A stretch of DNA of 64,000 bases from Catonia carolina. Its lineage: Eukaryota > Arthropoda > Insecta > Hemiptera > Achilidae. Each line of letters begins with the position of its first letter. Position 1 is the first letter of the stretch. Positions 35,609-46,689 of this stretch are shown here, piece by piece. The position numbers and the translations under genes were made by a program. The notes beneath the pieces were generated by a model. The model was not told the DNA's origin. It did not search any database and worked only from the letters and a program-made list of their open reading frames with translations. The stretch covers positions 3,349,501 through 3,413,500 of the forward strand of contig JAQMRL010000016.1 of the NCBI GenBank assembly GCA_035578175.1, read 5' to 3'.

Positions 35609-35911
35609 CTAAATTACTTGTTCAATTATTCTATTAAACACAGCATTTTCACCAAATTTATATATTTTGTATTATTATGTATTGTGTTATTGTGTATTAT
35701 GTATTTGTATATTATGTATTTGTTTTTGTTTAATTGTAATATTGTTTTTTCGCAACTCCATTTGTATAAGGTTAGTCCTTGCAAACAAATTATTGTAAAT
35801 AAATAAATAAATAAATAAATAATTAGATCAGTTTCAGTAAGCTGTATAATGAAGGAATTATTGAGGAAGGAAAAAGAAAAGTATTTTTAGTAATTATTAT
35901 TATTATTATTT

Positions 35912-36010
35912 TGGCCGACCCGTGGTGTTAGTGGTCAGTGCAACTGGCTACTATGCCAGGGTCCCGGGTTCGATTCCTGGTAAGGTCTGGCATTTTTCAT
36001 CTGTAAATCA
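35912..36010 (+). repeat. tRNA-derived SINE head
   Basis: TTAGTGGTCAG and GGTTCGATTCC form the promoter boxes. It is followed by GGCATTTTTCA as at 26196-26290. No intact cloverleaf is seen. Confidence 0.6.
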
Positions 36011-36050
36011 CCACATAACATTACCTACGCACAAGCCCAAGGGTTATGTA

Positions 36051-36413
36051 CAGTTGAGCCGTTGTTAGTTCGCTCCTACTGTCAACAAACAAAAGCCACC
36101 TACTACAGGGTGCACGCTACACTCCACCACTTTACGGATCTCGTATTCCTATTATAGTTCAGCCGTTCTTAGTTTGCTCCTACTGTCAACAAACAAAAGC
36201 CACCTCCTACAGGGTGCACGCTAGAGTCTGCGACTTTACAGATGTCGTATCCCTATTAAGTATTTCATTTAGAAAAATACTTTTAAAAGTATTTTGTATT
36301 TAAATACTTTTGTTGTTACTTTTTAATCAGCGTGTACACATTTTTATATAATGCGCATGCTCAGTGACGCCATTATTTGTTCACATTAGGAGCAAACTAA
36401 GAGAGGCTGAGAC
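36051..36413 (-). mobile_element. MITE R2, copies g (partial) and h, inverted
   Basis: 36051 to about 36153 is a truncated inverted copy. About 36154-36413 is a second one in the same orientation, its CRE changed to a TGGCGTCA form. Both contain GTTGACAGTAGGAGC in complement. Confidence 0.82.
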
Positions 36414-36521
36414 TTTAGGCATCATCACTCAAAAAAAAAAAAAAAAAAAGTTATCAATAATTTGCACATAATGTAGAACTCATTCCTGCGCACAGGCTCG
36501 TCCTATGCGGGAATTAATATA

Positions 36522-37010
36522 CAGGGTGATTCATGAAGTTCTCCCCCCACTTCTACAGCACATTGTACTAGTAAAAATAATGAAAAAATGTTATATAAAC
36601 ATAGGTCCGAAAACGCTTCGTTAGCGAGTTACAGCTAGCGAAAGATTTCGCCTGAATTCCTGGGCAAAGAGTAAAATAAAGCCATACTGAACTTTTGGAA
36701 AGGTTAATTAAGTAAGAAATGTCGCGGATTCTTATGTAATTTTACCTGATAAAGCTAATAAAATAGGTTTCAGAACTGTACCTGTAGTAGTTTTTGAGGG
36801 ATTCACGGTTAAATGCAAAAAATTGGGGCACGAAACAATGTTTTTTTAAGTTTCATGTACAATAACTTTGTTAAATTGGTAATAAATACATAAAATCAAC
36901 AAACATTAATTGTAGAGAATTTAATTCTGAGAAAATTGATATAATCAAAGTCTAAAATAAAACAGAAATAAGTATCAAAAAATCGATTTTATTCAGTATA
37001 ATACATTACT
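36522..37010. repeat. Left terminal inverted repeat, 489 bp
   Basis: Pairs with 38543-39031. A subterminal block (CGCTTCGTTAGCGAGTTACAG, about 36616-36636) also occurs in diverged form in the MITE at 14159-14835. Confidence 0.9.
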
Positions 37011-37443
37011 ATCTGTAAAGAAATACCGTACGGTATTTAGTTAAAATAAAACAAAAACAAAATGTTTGTTCCTTAATGATGAGATAAATTGAGAAAACAA
37101 GATGAACTGTTAAATAAATTTGTTTGTAAATAAAAATATCATGTTTTATTACGTTGTATTTTTTTTTTAAATAAAAATTTACATTAAATGTTCGAAAATA
37201 AATGAAGCAAACATTTTCCAATTATTGTTTACTAATAATCGAAATGCAGTTTTTTGTTTTATTAATTTCTAAGTTGGTAACGCACGAATAACAGCTGATC
37301 AACAATGGTATTCTGTACTGTTACGTTAGAACTGTGTATTAGTGGTGTTTTGCAAGCTACAGCAGGAGATCGGGTTCTGTGAATCGTGTTATTAAATGCA
37401 ATTTTTTTGTGAGTTATAATTCGATTGTTTATTCAGCGAAAAA

Positions 37444-38496
37444 ATGCCTTACTTATTTACATCAGAGGAATACGCTGATATGGTTTTTATTTTGGGTTAC
37501 TGTAATGGTAATGCTAGAGCTGCTGTAGTAGAATATGAACTACGTTACCCTAATAGGAGGATTCCAGATACCAAAACAATTTCAGGAACTTTTCGTACTC
37601 TTCGGGAAACAGGATCACTACCAAGTACTAGAACCAATTATGAACGAGCTGTCCAACTTGATGATGATATTGTTATTAATGCTGTTCATCGCAGTCCAGG
37701 TGTAAGTACACGACGTATTTCTAGGCGGATAGGAGTTTCGCAGTCAACGGTGTGGAGGTCACTAAATCGAAACAAATTTTATCCGTTTCATAAACAAAAG
37801 GTTCAACATCTACAGCCAGGGGATGGTCCGCTTCGCTTGGAGTTTTGCAACTTTTTGAATATTAATAATCAACTCTACAAGCGTATTTTGTTTACGGATG
37901 AGGCACAATTCACTCGGGATGGTGTCAATAACTTGCACAATGAACACTCATGGGCAGAAGAAAATCCACATGAGGTAGTGGAACAGAACTTTCAACACCG
38001 ATTTAGCGTCGTCTGGTGTGGCCTTTTGCACAATCGGCTGATTGGACCTTTCATATTACCTGGACGCCTAAATGCTGAGTTGTATTTGCATTTCCTTCAA
38101 GAAGAGTTGCCGCAGCTGTTAGAGAATGTTCCTTTACGTCTCAGACAAAATTTGTACTTCCAGCATGACGGAGCACCTCCCCACTTTTCACGTGCCGTTT
38201 CTGCTTATTTAAATCATCAATTTCCTGGACACTGGATTGGTCGTGGAGGGCCTCACCCTTGGCCACCAAGATCCCCAGATCTATCTCCATTGGATTATTG
38301 CATCTGGGGATGGATGAAAGACATTGTATACAAGACAAAAGTGAATTCTCGTGATGAATTAATTGCCCGTATTATGGATTCGGCTGTGCAGATACAGGGA
38401 AGCCCTGAAAAATTAAGAAACGCAACAAAAGCAATACACAAACGTGCTGCAAAATGTATTGATAATGATGGCGTCATTTTCGAACATCTATTATAA
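37444..38496 (+). CDS. DDE transposase with DUF4817-type N-terminus (DD41D)
   Basis: 350 residues, no interruption. Residues 1-60 carry the arthropod helix-turn-helix pattern EEYADMVFILGYCNGNAR. A second helix-turn-helix follows (GVSTRRISRRIGVSQSTVWR). The catalytic positions are D152 (FTDEAQF), D242 (QHDGAPPH) and D284 (SPDLSPLD). The 41 residues between the last two define DD41D, a spacing reported for rosa-like and related families. The enzyme would cut at the TIRs and insert at TA. The length is normal for the superfamily. It lies wholly between the inverted arms. Confidence 0.93.
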   Translation: MPYLFTSEEYADMVFILGYCNGNARAAVVEYELRYPNRRIPDTKTISGTFRTLRETGSLPSTRTNYERAVQLDDDIVINAVHRSPGVSTRRISRRIGVSQSTVWRSLNRNKFYPFHKQKVQHLQPGDGPLRLEFCNFLNINNQLYKRILFTDEAQFTRDGVNNLHNEHSWAEENPHEVVEQNFQHRFSVVWCGLLHNRLIGPFILPGRLNAELYLHFLQEELPQLLENVPLRLRQNLYFQHDGAPPHFSRAVSAYLNHQFPGHWIGRGGPHPWPPRSPDLSPLDYCIWGWMKDIVYKTKVNSRDELIARIMDSAVQIQGSPEKLRNATKAIHKRAAKCIDNDGVIFEHLL

Positions 38497-38542
38497 AAAG
38501 GTGCGTACGGTTGGCCCAACCTGATTAATTTTGCTTAAAACT

Positions 38543-39031
38543 AGTAATGTATTATACTGAATAAAATCGATTTTTTGATACTTATTTCTGTTTTATTTTA
38601 GACTTTGATTATATCAATTTTCTCAGAATTAAATTCTCTACAATTAATGTTTGTTGATTTTATGTATTTATTACCAATTTAACAAAGTTATTGTACATGA
38701 AACTTAAAAAAACATTGTTTCGTGCCCCAATTTTTTGCATTTAACCGTGAATCCCTCAAAAACTACTACAGGTACAGTTCTGAAACCTATTTTATTAGCT
38801 TTATCAGGTAAAATTACATAAGAATCCACGACATTTCTTACTTAATTAACCTTTCCAAAAGTTCAGTATGGCTTTATTTTACTCTTTGCCCAGGAATTCA
38901 GGCGAAATCTTTCGCTAGCTGTAACTCGCTAACGAAGCTTTTTCGGACCTATGTTTATATAACATTTTTTCATTATTTTTACTAGTACAATGTGCTGTAG
39001 AAGTGGGGGGAGAACTTCATGAATCACCCTG
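38543..39031. repeat. Right terminal inverted repeat, 489 bp
   Basis: Reverse complement of 36522-37010 with about two differences. It is followed by the TA duplication at 39032-39033. Confidence 0.9.
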
Positions 39032-39059
39032 TATAATTAGTTAATGTATTGTATTGTAT

Positions 39060-39735
39060 AGAGATCCAAACTTTTCTAACTTCTAAAAGGAGGAAAGTTG
39101 CGCGCCTCCACGTGGTACGGCTGGATAGCTTGAGAAGTAATGGATCAAATTCTCAAGTGAACTAAAACAGAATTCCTCGCTGGTTCACACCAGAGTTGTA
39201 TCCTTGAGACTTCGTGTCTCCAAGCTGGAACTGGCTTCGACAGTCAACATAGTTGGAGACTGCTACCAAATAATGAAGTCTATAAAATTTCGGAGCCAAT
39301 ACTAGACACAATTAGGAAAAAACGAATCTCCTTTTTGGGCCATATCCTTAGAACACCGGAGAACAGAGTACATAGACGACTTATTGAAAGTGTCTGGGAT
39401 TTTAAAATCGGTTTGAACCGGACGAAGGAGGTCAAGGAGGGCTTGGAAAGGTTTGGGTTGACGCTGGAGGATGTGAGGTTCAAGTCTGAAAGTTATAGAA
39501 GGTTGAAGGATCTGGCTTTGGAACCGGAAACCAAGACTAGAAGAGTGCAGAGGGTGACGGAAGAACTCCGGGCTCAGAGATCACAAAGAATGAGGGAATA
39601 CTGGGTAAAGATCAGGGCTCAGAGATCGAAGTAGAGTCTTTCATGTTGTGGCTGAAGTGGTCCATTGTGGCCTCACAAGTAAAAAAAAAAAAAAAAAAAA
39701 ATAAATAAATAAATAAAAAAAAAAAAAAAACGGAG
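39060..39735 (+). pseudogene. Non-LTR element 3' end with A-rich tail
   Basis: The frame 39335-39634 (with RISFLGHILRTPENR just upstream) ends RSQRMREYWVKIRAQRSK. A poly-A/(AAAT)n tail follows (39679-39735). A 5'-truncated dead copy. Confidence 0.8.
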
Positions 39736-39876
39736 CCTGCTGTTTTGAGTTGAGTCTTTGATCTGGCAGTGAGTCAGTGAGTCATACTGTGTACGAGTAC
39801 GCCTGCCAAGAGATCCACCGTAAATTGTAGACACAAATAATCGTTGTTATCTTTGTAAGTAGGACTTAGTTTAAGT

Positions 39877-40150
39877 ATAGTATTCAGATGAATTGAAGTC
39901 CCCTAGCCGTGGGAGTGAGAGAATGCATAACGCTCTCACTCGCACAACCCATACGCGCCATTCCAATAACATTGTCGTATAATTTTACTCATTGTTGTGA
40001 GCAAGCGTTTATGCATGCAGTAAACTAACAAGCAAGATAACGACTGTAGTATGTTTTCAGATTTGGATTATAACAGTAAAGACCATTGAGCGCATGCGTA
40101 GTTATGCTACATATCTCCCTCTCACTCGCTCGGCTATGGGACATCTGATA
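39877..40150 (+). repeat. MITE R7, copy 2
   Basis: An uninterrupted 274-bp copy that gives the empty site for the SINE in copy 1. Confidence 0.85.
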
Positions 40151-40292
40151 CTTATAAGTGCAAAATAATCTTGTTATAGCTTAAGCTTATTTAATGTTAT
40201 CAATTTATTGCAATTAGTTGGTTATTTATTATAATTTAATTTATAGTGTGTACAAAATATAATAACAATAGTTTTAAATGTTTGTTTTCCAG

Positions 40293-40508
40293 TCTGCTGA
40301 TATATCAAATAAATATCACCGCGATATCCGTCAAGCATTAGTGGATGATGCTCGCAATTTGTATTCACAAATGGGCACCAGGCACTATGATTCACAACTG
40401 AACAAAAACTTACGAGAATTATTCTTTACCTATCTTCCGGCTAAAGAAAATGATTATTATGTTTTTAAACCTTGGAGACCTGAAGAAGTCAAGGAAAAGA
40501 AAGAATAA
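40293..40508 (+). CDS. Gene A terminal exon with stop codon
   Basis: The acceptor AG is at 40291-40292 and the TAA stop at 40506-40508. It encodes residues 487-557. The block has aromatic and Leu positions (LRELFFTYLP, then YYVFKPWRP) and a Lys/Glu tail, which looks like a conserved C-terminal domain. The frame follows exon 8 in phase 0. Confidence 0.82.
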   Translation, partial: SADISNKYHRDIRQALVDDARNLYSQMGTRHYDSQLNKNLRELFFTYLPAKENDYYVFKPWRPEEVKEKKE

Positions 40509-40598
40509 TTTTTTTTCTACAATTTTAATATTTATATTTTAAAAATGTAAAGAGTCGTAACTAGTATGTCAATCAGTGGTTTGAACAGACCATTCAAC

Positions 40599-40604
40599 AA
40601 TAAA
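40599..40604 (+). terminator. Candidate poly(A) signal of gene A
   Basis: AATAAA lies 91 nt after the stop codon, and a second AATAAA is at 40653-40658. Either could direct 3' end formation. The spacing is typical, but no transcript evidence is available. Confidence 0.45.
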
Positions 40605-40664
40605 GTAAAAGTAATAATCTTAAAACAGTTTCTTCTTATTTCTCTTGCCCAAAATAAATATAAA

Positions 40665-41030
40665 TATACTGCCTGTCCCCAAGCTTTGTGCAGCTGCGGG
40701 ATGAAGGGGAAAGACGAAGTACCAGACTGCTGTTACATCATAACACTCTACTAATCTCTCATTGCTATTCGGTAGGCAGTAGGCTGCCTAGTGCGTGTTG
40801 TTTTGAGTGCCTGATGTTCATCAGGCCAATCCCATGAAAACTTTTTATTGGTTGTTAATTTAGAAGTTGTAAATTTTTAGAAAATTAAGTAAAAAAAAAA
40901 TCATCATCCGGACTAGCGCGATTTGGATTTTTGAGAGTCTACTGTACTACTAACGCAATCTCTCACAGTAATAGTGACGACGTAATGCATTCCTCTCAGC
41001 TGCACAAAGCTTGGGGACGGGCAGTACTAT
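40665..41030. repeat. Inverted repeat after gene A
   Basis: About 30 bp around CCCCAAGCTTTGTGCAGCTG (40677-40696) is mirrored near 40999-41025. Next to it (40905-40945) is a Tigger-like terminal scrap ending CTACTGTA. Confidence 0.6.
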
Positions 41031-41300
41031 GCTTTTCACAATTGATGAGCTCTGCTGTTCCACACGTTTAGACCAAACAGAACATTTGCCAGCGTTGTCA
41101 GATTGTACCTGACAAACATTACGTACAAGCGCGCATACGTATAAGAGCCGCAATAGTTCACTCTCGTCTTGCATCCCGTACTGAACACATCGATTATAGA
41201 GCGCTTTAACATGCAATACTTTATAATTTATAATCAGCTGATTGTATGTTTATAGGTTACAATTGTTATTGAAAGACCAACAAAATGGCTGACGAAATAA

Positions 41301-42052
41301 AGGGTGATTCAAAAAGAGCGCCGGTTTTTAAACGGCTGGAAAATTTTTGTTTATCGGTTGGCAACATTGTTTGACCTCATTTCTATTTTGGAGAACATTC
41401 CGATTGACGATTCAGTTGTAGTTTCTCTTGTATGCACAGCGAGTGACAGTTTGGTGCGGCTTTTGGTCGGGCGGTGTCATCGGCCCTTACTTTTTTGAAA
41501 ATCAAGAAGGACAAGCCGTGACAGTAAATGGAGACCGATACCGTACGATGATTAGGGAGTTTTTGTGACGTCATTTGGATGGAATGGACATTGACGAGTT
41601 GTGGTTTCAGCAGGATGGTGCCACCTGTCACGCTGCACGAGAAACAACGTTGTTGCTCCGTGAACGGTTCCAGGATCGCATCATTTCTCGTAATTCCGAC
41701 CATCAATGGCTACCAAGGTCGTGTGACTTGACGCCTTGTGACTTTCCTCTTTGGGGTCATCTGAAGTCATTGGTGTATGCCAATAAACCCCGAAACATCA
41801 ATGACTTGAAGGAGGAAATTCAACGGGTTATCGGGCAAATGGAAGTCGAAACTTGTCGTGCAGTAATATCCAATTTCATGGACAGAGTTGATGCGTGCCA
41901 GCGCAGTAGAGGTGGACACATGCATGACATCATTTTTCATACATAAAATCGGAAGGAAAGATGAACTTGTTGATGTATTTATTTTCAGTTTTTCAATAAA
42001 ATAAATCTCTTAATTTGATATATCAAAACCGGCGCTCTTTTTGAATCACCCT
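41301..42052 (+). mobile_element. Internally deleted Tc1/mariner-like element
   Basis: The 28-bp inverted ends (AGGGTGATTCAAAAAGAGCG...) at 41301-41328 and 42025-42052 are perfect. The 752-bp body holds only the C-terminal half of a transposase. It lies just downstream of gene A. Confidence 0.88.
41450..41946 (+). pseudogene. Transposase C-terminal remnant
   Basis: The frame shows a GPYFFEN / AVTVNGDRYR block, then a TGA at about 41566, and then 41575-41943 with WFQQDGATCH and CDLTPCDFPLWG. These carry the second and third catalytic positions of a DDE transposase. The N-terminal DNA-binding part and the first catalytic Asp are deleted, so this is a dead copy. Confidence 0.85.
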
Positions 42053-42888
42053 ATATATAACAGAGCTACTAGAGCAAGTATTGGCTAGCTATAAAGTGGG
42101 TGGGGGGGGGGCAATCCATACAACAAGAGCTCGTCACCCTTGAAAAATAGTATAAGTAGGAAAGTATTGTTTTCATGTTTTTCAAAATGAGTTTTCATCA
42201 GAAATACAAGTTTTCAGGCCCCAGAACCAAAAAAAAAAAACAACTTTCTATCGGATTTTTTATTATGTGCGGTCGAGTTTAAGAACAGATATCTTGGTAA
42301 CCACTTGTCCAATTGTTACCCATCTTTACACTAAAATTGCTGTTGTCAATTTGGAAGTTTTAACTTCGTACGATATTCCGTTCTTGAGATATTTTGTCCA
42401 CAGACAAAGGACCAATTGTTCAAAACAAGTGAAAACTCGATTTTGACAAATCAACATGAGAACTTAAAAAAACCTAATGAGTAAATGGGGAAGAAAATAA
42501 ATACTAGTGATAATACTTTTGATAAAAACGTATATTGTTATGCAAGAGTTATTTTGTAATGCTCTTTTTGTACATGATTTGTGATATAAACATAAATTCC
42601 TAATTACCTAAATCATAAAAAATTTAAAGAAAAAACTATTAGAGCCATCTTTGGGAAAATTTAATTCTAAATTTTTCTTCGTTATTTGAATATAAACAAA
42701 AATAATTTAACACTACTGAGTGCATATCACATCATTTGAAGGAATTAATAATTACATAGTTATAAAACTACAGGATCTGTCCCAAAAGTTCCAGTAATGA
42801 ATTTCCCGGCCAATGTAGGAACCGTAGGCCAACCGGTTGGAATGTAGTAACTATGAACAATGAAGGATGAAATCAATTCTTTTCATAT

Positions 42889-44030
42889 AAAAAAATTTCA
42901 ATAACTTTTTTTTAGCTGCCTTGGTTTCTACTGTTTATCACATTAACATGTTTTGGTGGATCCACTATCAGAGAACACAATATAAATTTTTACTTTTTCT
43001 TGCCTGTATGAATATATAGGAAGGAAAGTATTGTTTTTCATGTCAATTTTAAGAAATCGAGTTTTCACCGGATCTATACATTTTCAGACCCCCTGAACCC
43101 AAAAAACATGTTTTTAGCGATTGGTCTGTGTGTGTGTGTACAAAATATCTCAAGAACGGAACATCGTACGAACTTTTGAAACTTAAGTTACATACCACTA
43201 CCAGACCCGACATGAACATTTTCATCAAAATCGGTCAACCGGAAGTAGTAGTTTATTCGTGTGATTTTTCACTTTTTTATGATTTTCTCAAAAACTGGTC
43301 TTACGATTTTTTCTAAAATCGCCTGGTTTACTACATTTTTTATGCTCTACAAGATAGGGTAGGCGCCATGTTTGCTGAAATTCTGCGTGAGACTGTTTTT
43401 ACGTAAAAATATTTTCTTTTTAAGATTGCGGCTGTAATATGCATTTTACCGCAAAACTTTATATATTAAAAGTTGTAGAGAGTGTAAAATTCTACATTTT
43501 TTTGTATAACGCTTAGTTTAGCGGTAATTTGCGATTTTCTGTTTTTTCCCACGAAAACGTGTGAAAAATCTATTTTCTTAAGATTTCGGCCTTAGAATGA
43601 ATGCATTTTACGGCAAAAGTGTATAAAATAAAATTTATAGGAAATTAAGAGATCTACAACTTTTATTTAAAGCATTTTTCTCTACAGAGCCTAGTTTAGC
43701 GTGAAAGTGTGATTTTCCGTTTTTTTAAGCCAAATTGAGTTCGATTTTCATTTTGCGTCATTCACTCATGATTAAAATAAGGTTATGTTTTTGTTTATTT
43801 CTAATATTTTATTAATAATGTTAGGTTTATTATTAATTATTTGCATTGGCAAGGGAAAGTTGTGTGAGTGTTTCACACCAGATTTTTTAGTCTTAAATGG
43901 TATTGTGTACTCTGATGAAGATTGATCCACCGAAACATGTGCAAGTGACAGAAGAAACCGAGGCAGCTTAATAAGATAAGTGAAATTTATTACATGAATA
44001 TTTCAAACTGCAGGATGCATTAAAAGGATT
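42889..44030. repeat. R6 foldback split by R1
   Basis: The left arm (AGCTGCCTTGGTTTCTACTG, about 42914-42990) and right arm (about 43905-43990) are complementary. R1 occupies the loop. Confidence 0.8.
42992..43881 (+). repeat. Repeat R1 nested in an R6 foldback
   Basis: A full copy. The flanks on both sides are the two arms of an R6 foldback. Confidence 0.86.
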
Positions 44031-44072
44031 TATTTTTGAATTAAGTATTTCTAAAATTGTTTAATAATAGGA

Positions 44073-44468
44073 TATGTTGTTGTTTTGGTATAGCCAAAAA
44101 GCTGGTTTGAATTTCTAGAGGTTTTACTAAATAAATCAAGGAGCGAGGTGGTTTACAATTGCCTTCCTCACTGAGTGGAAAAGTATGTTAGTTTGCATGC
44201 CGGGCCCCCTGAAAAGCACATATTTTCCACTCTGCAAATGACACCTTCACTTCATTCACCACACAATCCAACTGTATAATAAAATCCATTACTTTCAGAG
44301 GAGACAACTCTGATTAGTGTCTTTTGTATACCTCTACCTCTTCTGTTCTTAAATGATTCAGTCAGTTAATTGGCTGACCATGTGACAAGAAACACAACTA
44401 TTTATTTTAGCCGCGCAACAAACAGATTGAGTGTAAATAATTTGACACTCCATCTGTCCGTTATGGGC
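44073..44468 (-). repeat. R3 retroposon, inverted copy
   Basis: A full-length inverted copy ending in the complement of the GCCCATAAC head. Confidence 0.85.
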
Positions 44469-44638
44469 ATTAATAGGGTATGTATAGACAAAAATACAGC
44501 AATTTTAAGAGAACAAAAAAAATCTTATTTTAATTACAGTACAGATTTGAAATTTTGTTTAAAAAAAATGTTTGTGGTAATATCAATCAATCATTTTATT
44601 AGACATCTCTCTGATGGTGAAAATTCCTCTTACCGTTG

Positions 44639-45029
44639 TTGTTTAGGTCAACAGCCGAAAGGCTGGTTTGAACCTCTAGAGGTTTTACTAAGTAAAACAA
44701 GGAGTGAGGTGGTTTACGCTTGCCTTCCTCACTGAGTGGAAAAGTACGCTTATCAGCATGCCGGGCCCTCTGAAAAGCACATATTTTCCACTCTGTAAAT
44801 GACACCTTCACTTCATTCACCACAGGGTCTAGCTGCACAATGAAATTCATTACTTTCAGAGAAGATAACTCTGATTAGTGTCTTTTACACCTCTACCTCT
44901 TCTGTTCTTAAATGATTCAGTCATTTAATTGGGTGACCATGTGATAAGAAACAGAACTATTTATTTTAGCCCTGCAACGAACAGATTGAGTGTAAATAAT
45001 TTGACACTCCACCTGTCTGTTATGGGCAG
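44639..45029 (-). mobile_element. R3 SINE-like retroposon with 12-bp target duplication
   Basis: CTCTTACCGTTG occurs at 44627-44638 and 45030-45041. Inverted copy. Confidence 0.9.
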
Positions 45030-45186
45030 CTCTTACCGTTGAACAAAATGTAAGGCAAACCAAAACAAATCCCAGGAATATTGAAAACTTATATTTTGTA
45101 ATTGATTTCATTGGGAACACTGTTCTTTTGAAATACCATATTTATAAGTGCTCGATTGAAATACCATATTTATAAGTGCTTTAAAT

Positions 45187-46285
45187 GTTCTGCTAAAAAT
45201 TTCAGTAAGTTTTCAGTTATTATTTTCACCACCTTAATTTATTCCTAAACAAATTATTAAAAATAAGGTTTGCATAATACATGAGTAAATACGATACATA
45301 AAAGAAACAACCAAATTAAAAAAAAAAGATTAACTTTGATTAAGCCGGGGCGTTTTACTGTACCTCAAATACAGGCAAAAAATGGCCAACATTCTATGAA
45401 AGATTTCATTTTTAACGGCAGCACTCAAGTATTAAACTTTTTGATAACACACAATTTAGGGCAATATATGAAAACCCCAACATAAAACGATCAAAGTCAG
45501 TTTACCCTCAATTTCTACAGGATCAATTTTTAAGTTAAAATTATAAACTGTAAGAAATGAAGTACAATTTCTTGTACCTTGTATATTTTCATAAAGATTA
45601 TATTTTATTGGCAACAGAATAATATTACTTTTACTACTTTTTTTAAATCCTTAACCCATTGGCATATGATGACAGCAAAACACCGTCCACCATACTTGTG
45701 CCGTTGTGTACAATGACGGCGATTCAACATCCTCATACTTTATTTAGTCCTGTCTACGTAGTTCTTAAAAACTTCTTCATGTAGCAGCACTAACAAAAAA
45801 TACATAATTTTTACTTTATTTACATATATCTATCAATAGAGTGCATGTAAGCGTTCAGTTATAATTTCATGATCAAAATAACCTATACTGTGTTGAAAAA
45901 TGGCGTTTGTTTACGTTCTATAAGTGCGTGTTTGTTAAGAGTGTTTTAGTTATTTATCGTATTTTTTGGAGTTTTATATCAAGTCATAATAGTCAATAAT
46001 TTTTAACTATTAAATAAATTCTCTGCATGCTAACATATTAATTTCATTACCAACAGGATATTGATGCGTAAATAAGTGAAAACGGCAATGACCGATGATT
46101 AGAAATAGGGCAAAACTTTTTTTATATTAACCAATTTTTTAAAATTTGAATTAGTTTTGTAGAAAAAAGAATTCTCTAGATAGACCTTATAAATTATTTT
46201 ATAAAAAATTATAAATTTCTAGGTTACAATTAAAAAACATATTTTCATTTACAAGAAAAATAATTGTTTAAAAAAAAAATTATTT
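45187..46285. other. Intergenic, no gene recognised
   Basis: A 29-bp tandem duplication (TGAAATACCATATTTATAAG) lies just to the left at 45129-45186. The rest is unassigned AT-rich DNA. Confidence 0.6.
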
Positions 46286-46678
46286 GTTGTTGTTTAGGTC
46301 AATAGCCGAAATGCTGGTTTGAACCTGTCGAGGTTTTACTACGTAAAATGAGGAGTGAGGTGGTTTACCATTGCCACAACTCACTGAGTGGAAAAGTATG
46401 CTTATCAGCATGCCAGGCCCTCTGAAAAGTACATATTTTCCACTCTGCAAATGACGCCTTCACTTCATTCACCACAGGGTCTGGCTGTATAATGAAATCC
46501 ATTACTTTCAGAGAAGATATCTCTGATTAAGTGTCTTTTACACCTCTACCTCTTCTGTTCTTAAATGATTCAGTCATTTAATTGGGTGACCATGTGATAA
46601 GAAACAGAACTATTTATTTTAGCCCTGCAACTGACAGATTGAGTGTAAATAATTTGACACTCCACCTGTCTTATGGGC
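46286..46678 (-). repeat. R3 retroposon, inverted copy
   Basis: Full length. The A-rich flanks make the target duplication unclear. Confidence 0.85.
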
Positions 46679-46689
46679 GTAAAAAACAA

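Larger units (their letters stand above)
30420..35822 (+). mobile_element. Non-LTR retrotransposon, near complete, two ORFs
   Basis: This LINE-type element has an AT-rich leader, ORF1 (30947-32158), ORF2 (32213-35608), a short 3' UTR and an (AAAT)n tail at about 35798-35822. ORF2 has an apurinic-type endonuclease followed by reverse transcriptase. ORF1 has a coiled coil and an RNA-binding region. There is no frameshift and only one stop, between the ORFs, so the copy may be competent. The clade looks jockey/CR1/L2-like, but tree building would be needed. The 5' end is uncertain because a large palindrome lies just upstream. Confidence 0.85.
36522..39031 (+). mobile_element. DD41D Tc1/mariner-superfamily transposon with 489-bp inverted ends
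   Basis: The 2510-bp element is flanked by TA on both sides. It begins CAGGGTGATTCATG and ends with the complement. The inverted arms are 36522-37010 and 38543-39031, 489 bp each. I saw only two clear mismatches (36617 region, C against A; 36714 region, C against T). A single open transposase frame lies between them. Long near-identical arms plus an open frame point to recent transposition. Confidence 0.92.
916..40508 (+). other. Gene A: nine-exon host gene, function not recognised (5' partial)
   Basis: Nine exons between 916 and 40508 join into one open frame of 557 residues followed by a TAA stop. Each has an AG acceptor and a GT donor, and the phases match at all eight junctions (0, 1, 1, 0, 0, 0, 1, 0). 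The gene enters from the left edge, so start codon and N-terminus are missing. The protein is hydrophilic, without visible signal peptide or membrane segment. It has Gln- and Lys/Glu-rich linkers and several conserved-looking helical blocks near the C-terminus (residues about 396-557). I do not recognise the family. A sperm or cilium protein is possible but is only a guess. Introns reach about 12.7 kb and consist largely of transposable elements. The gene converges with the Tudor gene, whose stop lies about 9.5 kb further on. Confidence 0.85.

Noticed and set aside
916..40508. Assigning gene A to MYCBPAP, SPAG17 or another cilium/sperm protein
   Set aside because: I could not match its blocks convincingly to what I know of these families, so no name is given.
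40950..41216. 88-residue - strand frame with Cys residues
   Set aside because: It lies in an inverted repeat region and matches no family I know.
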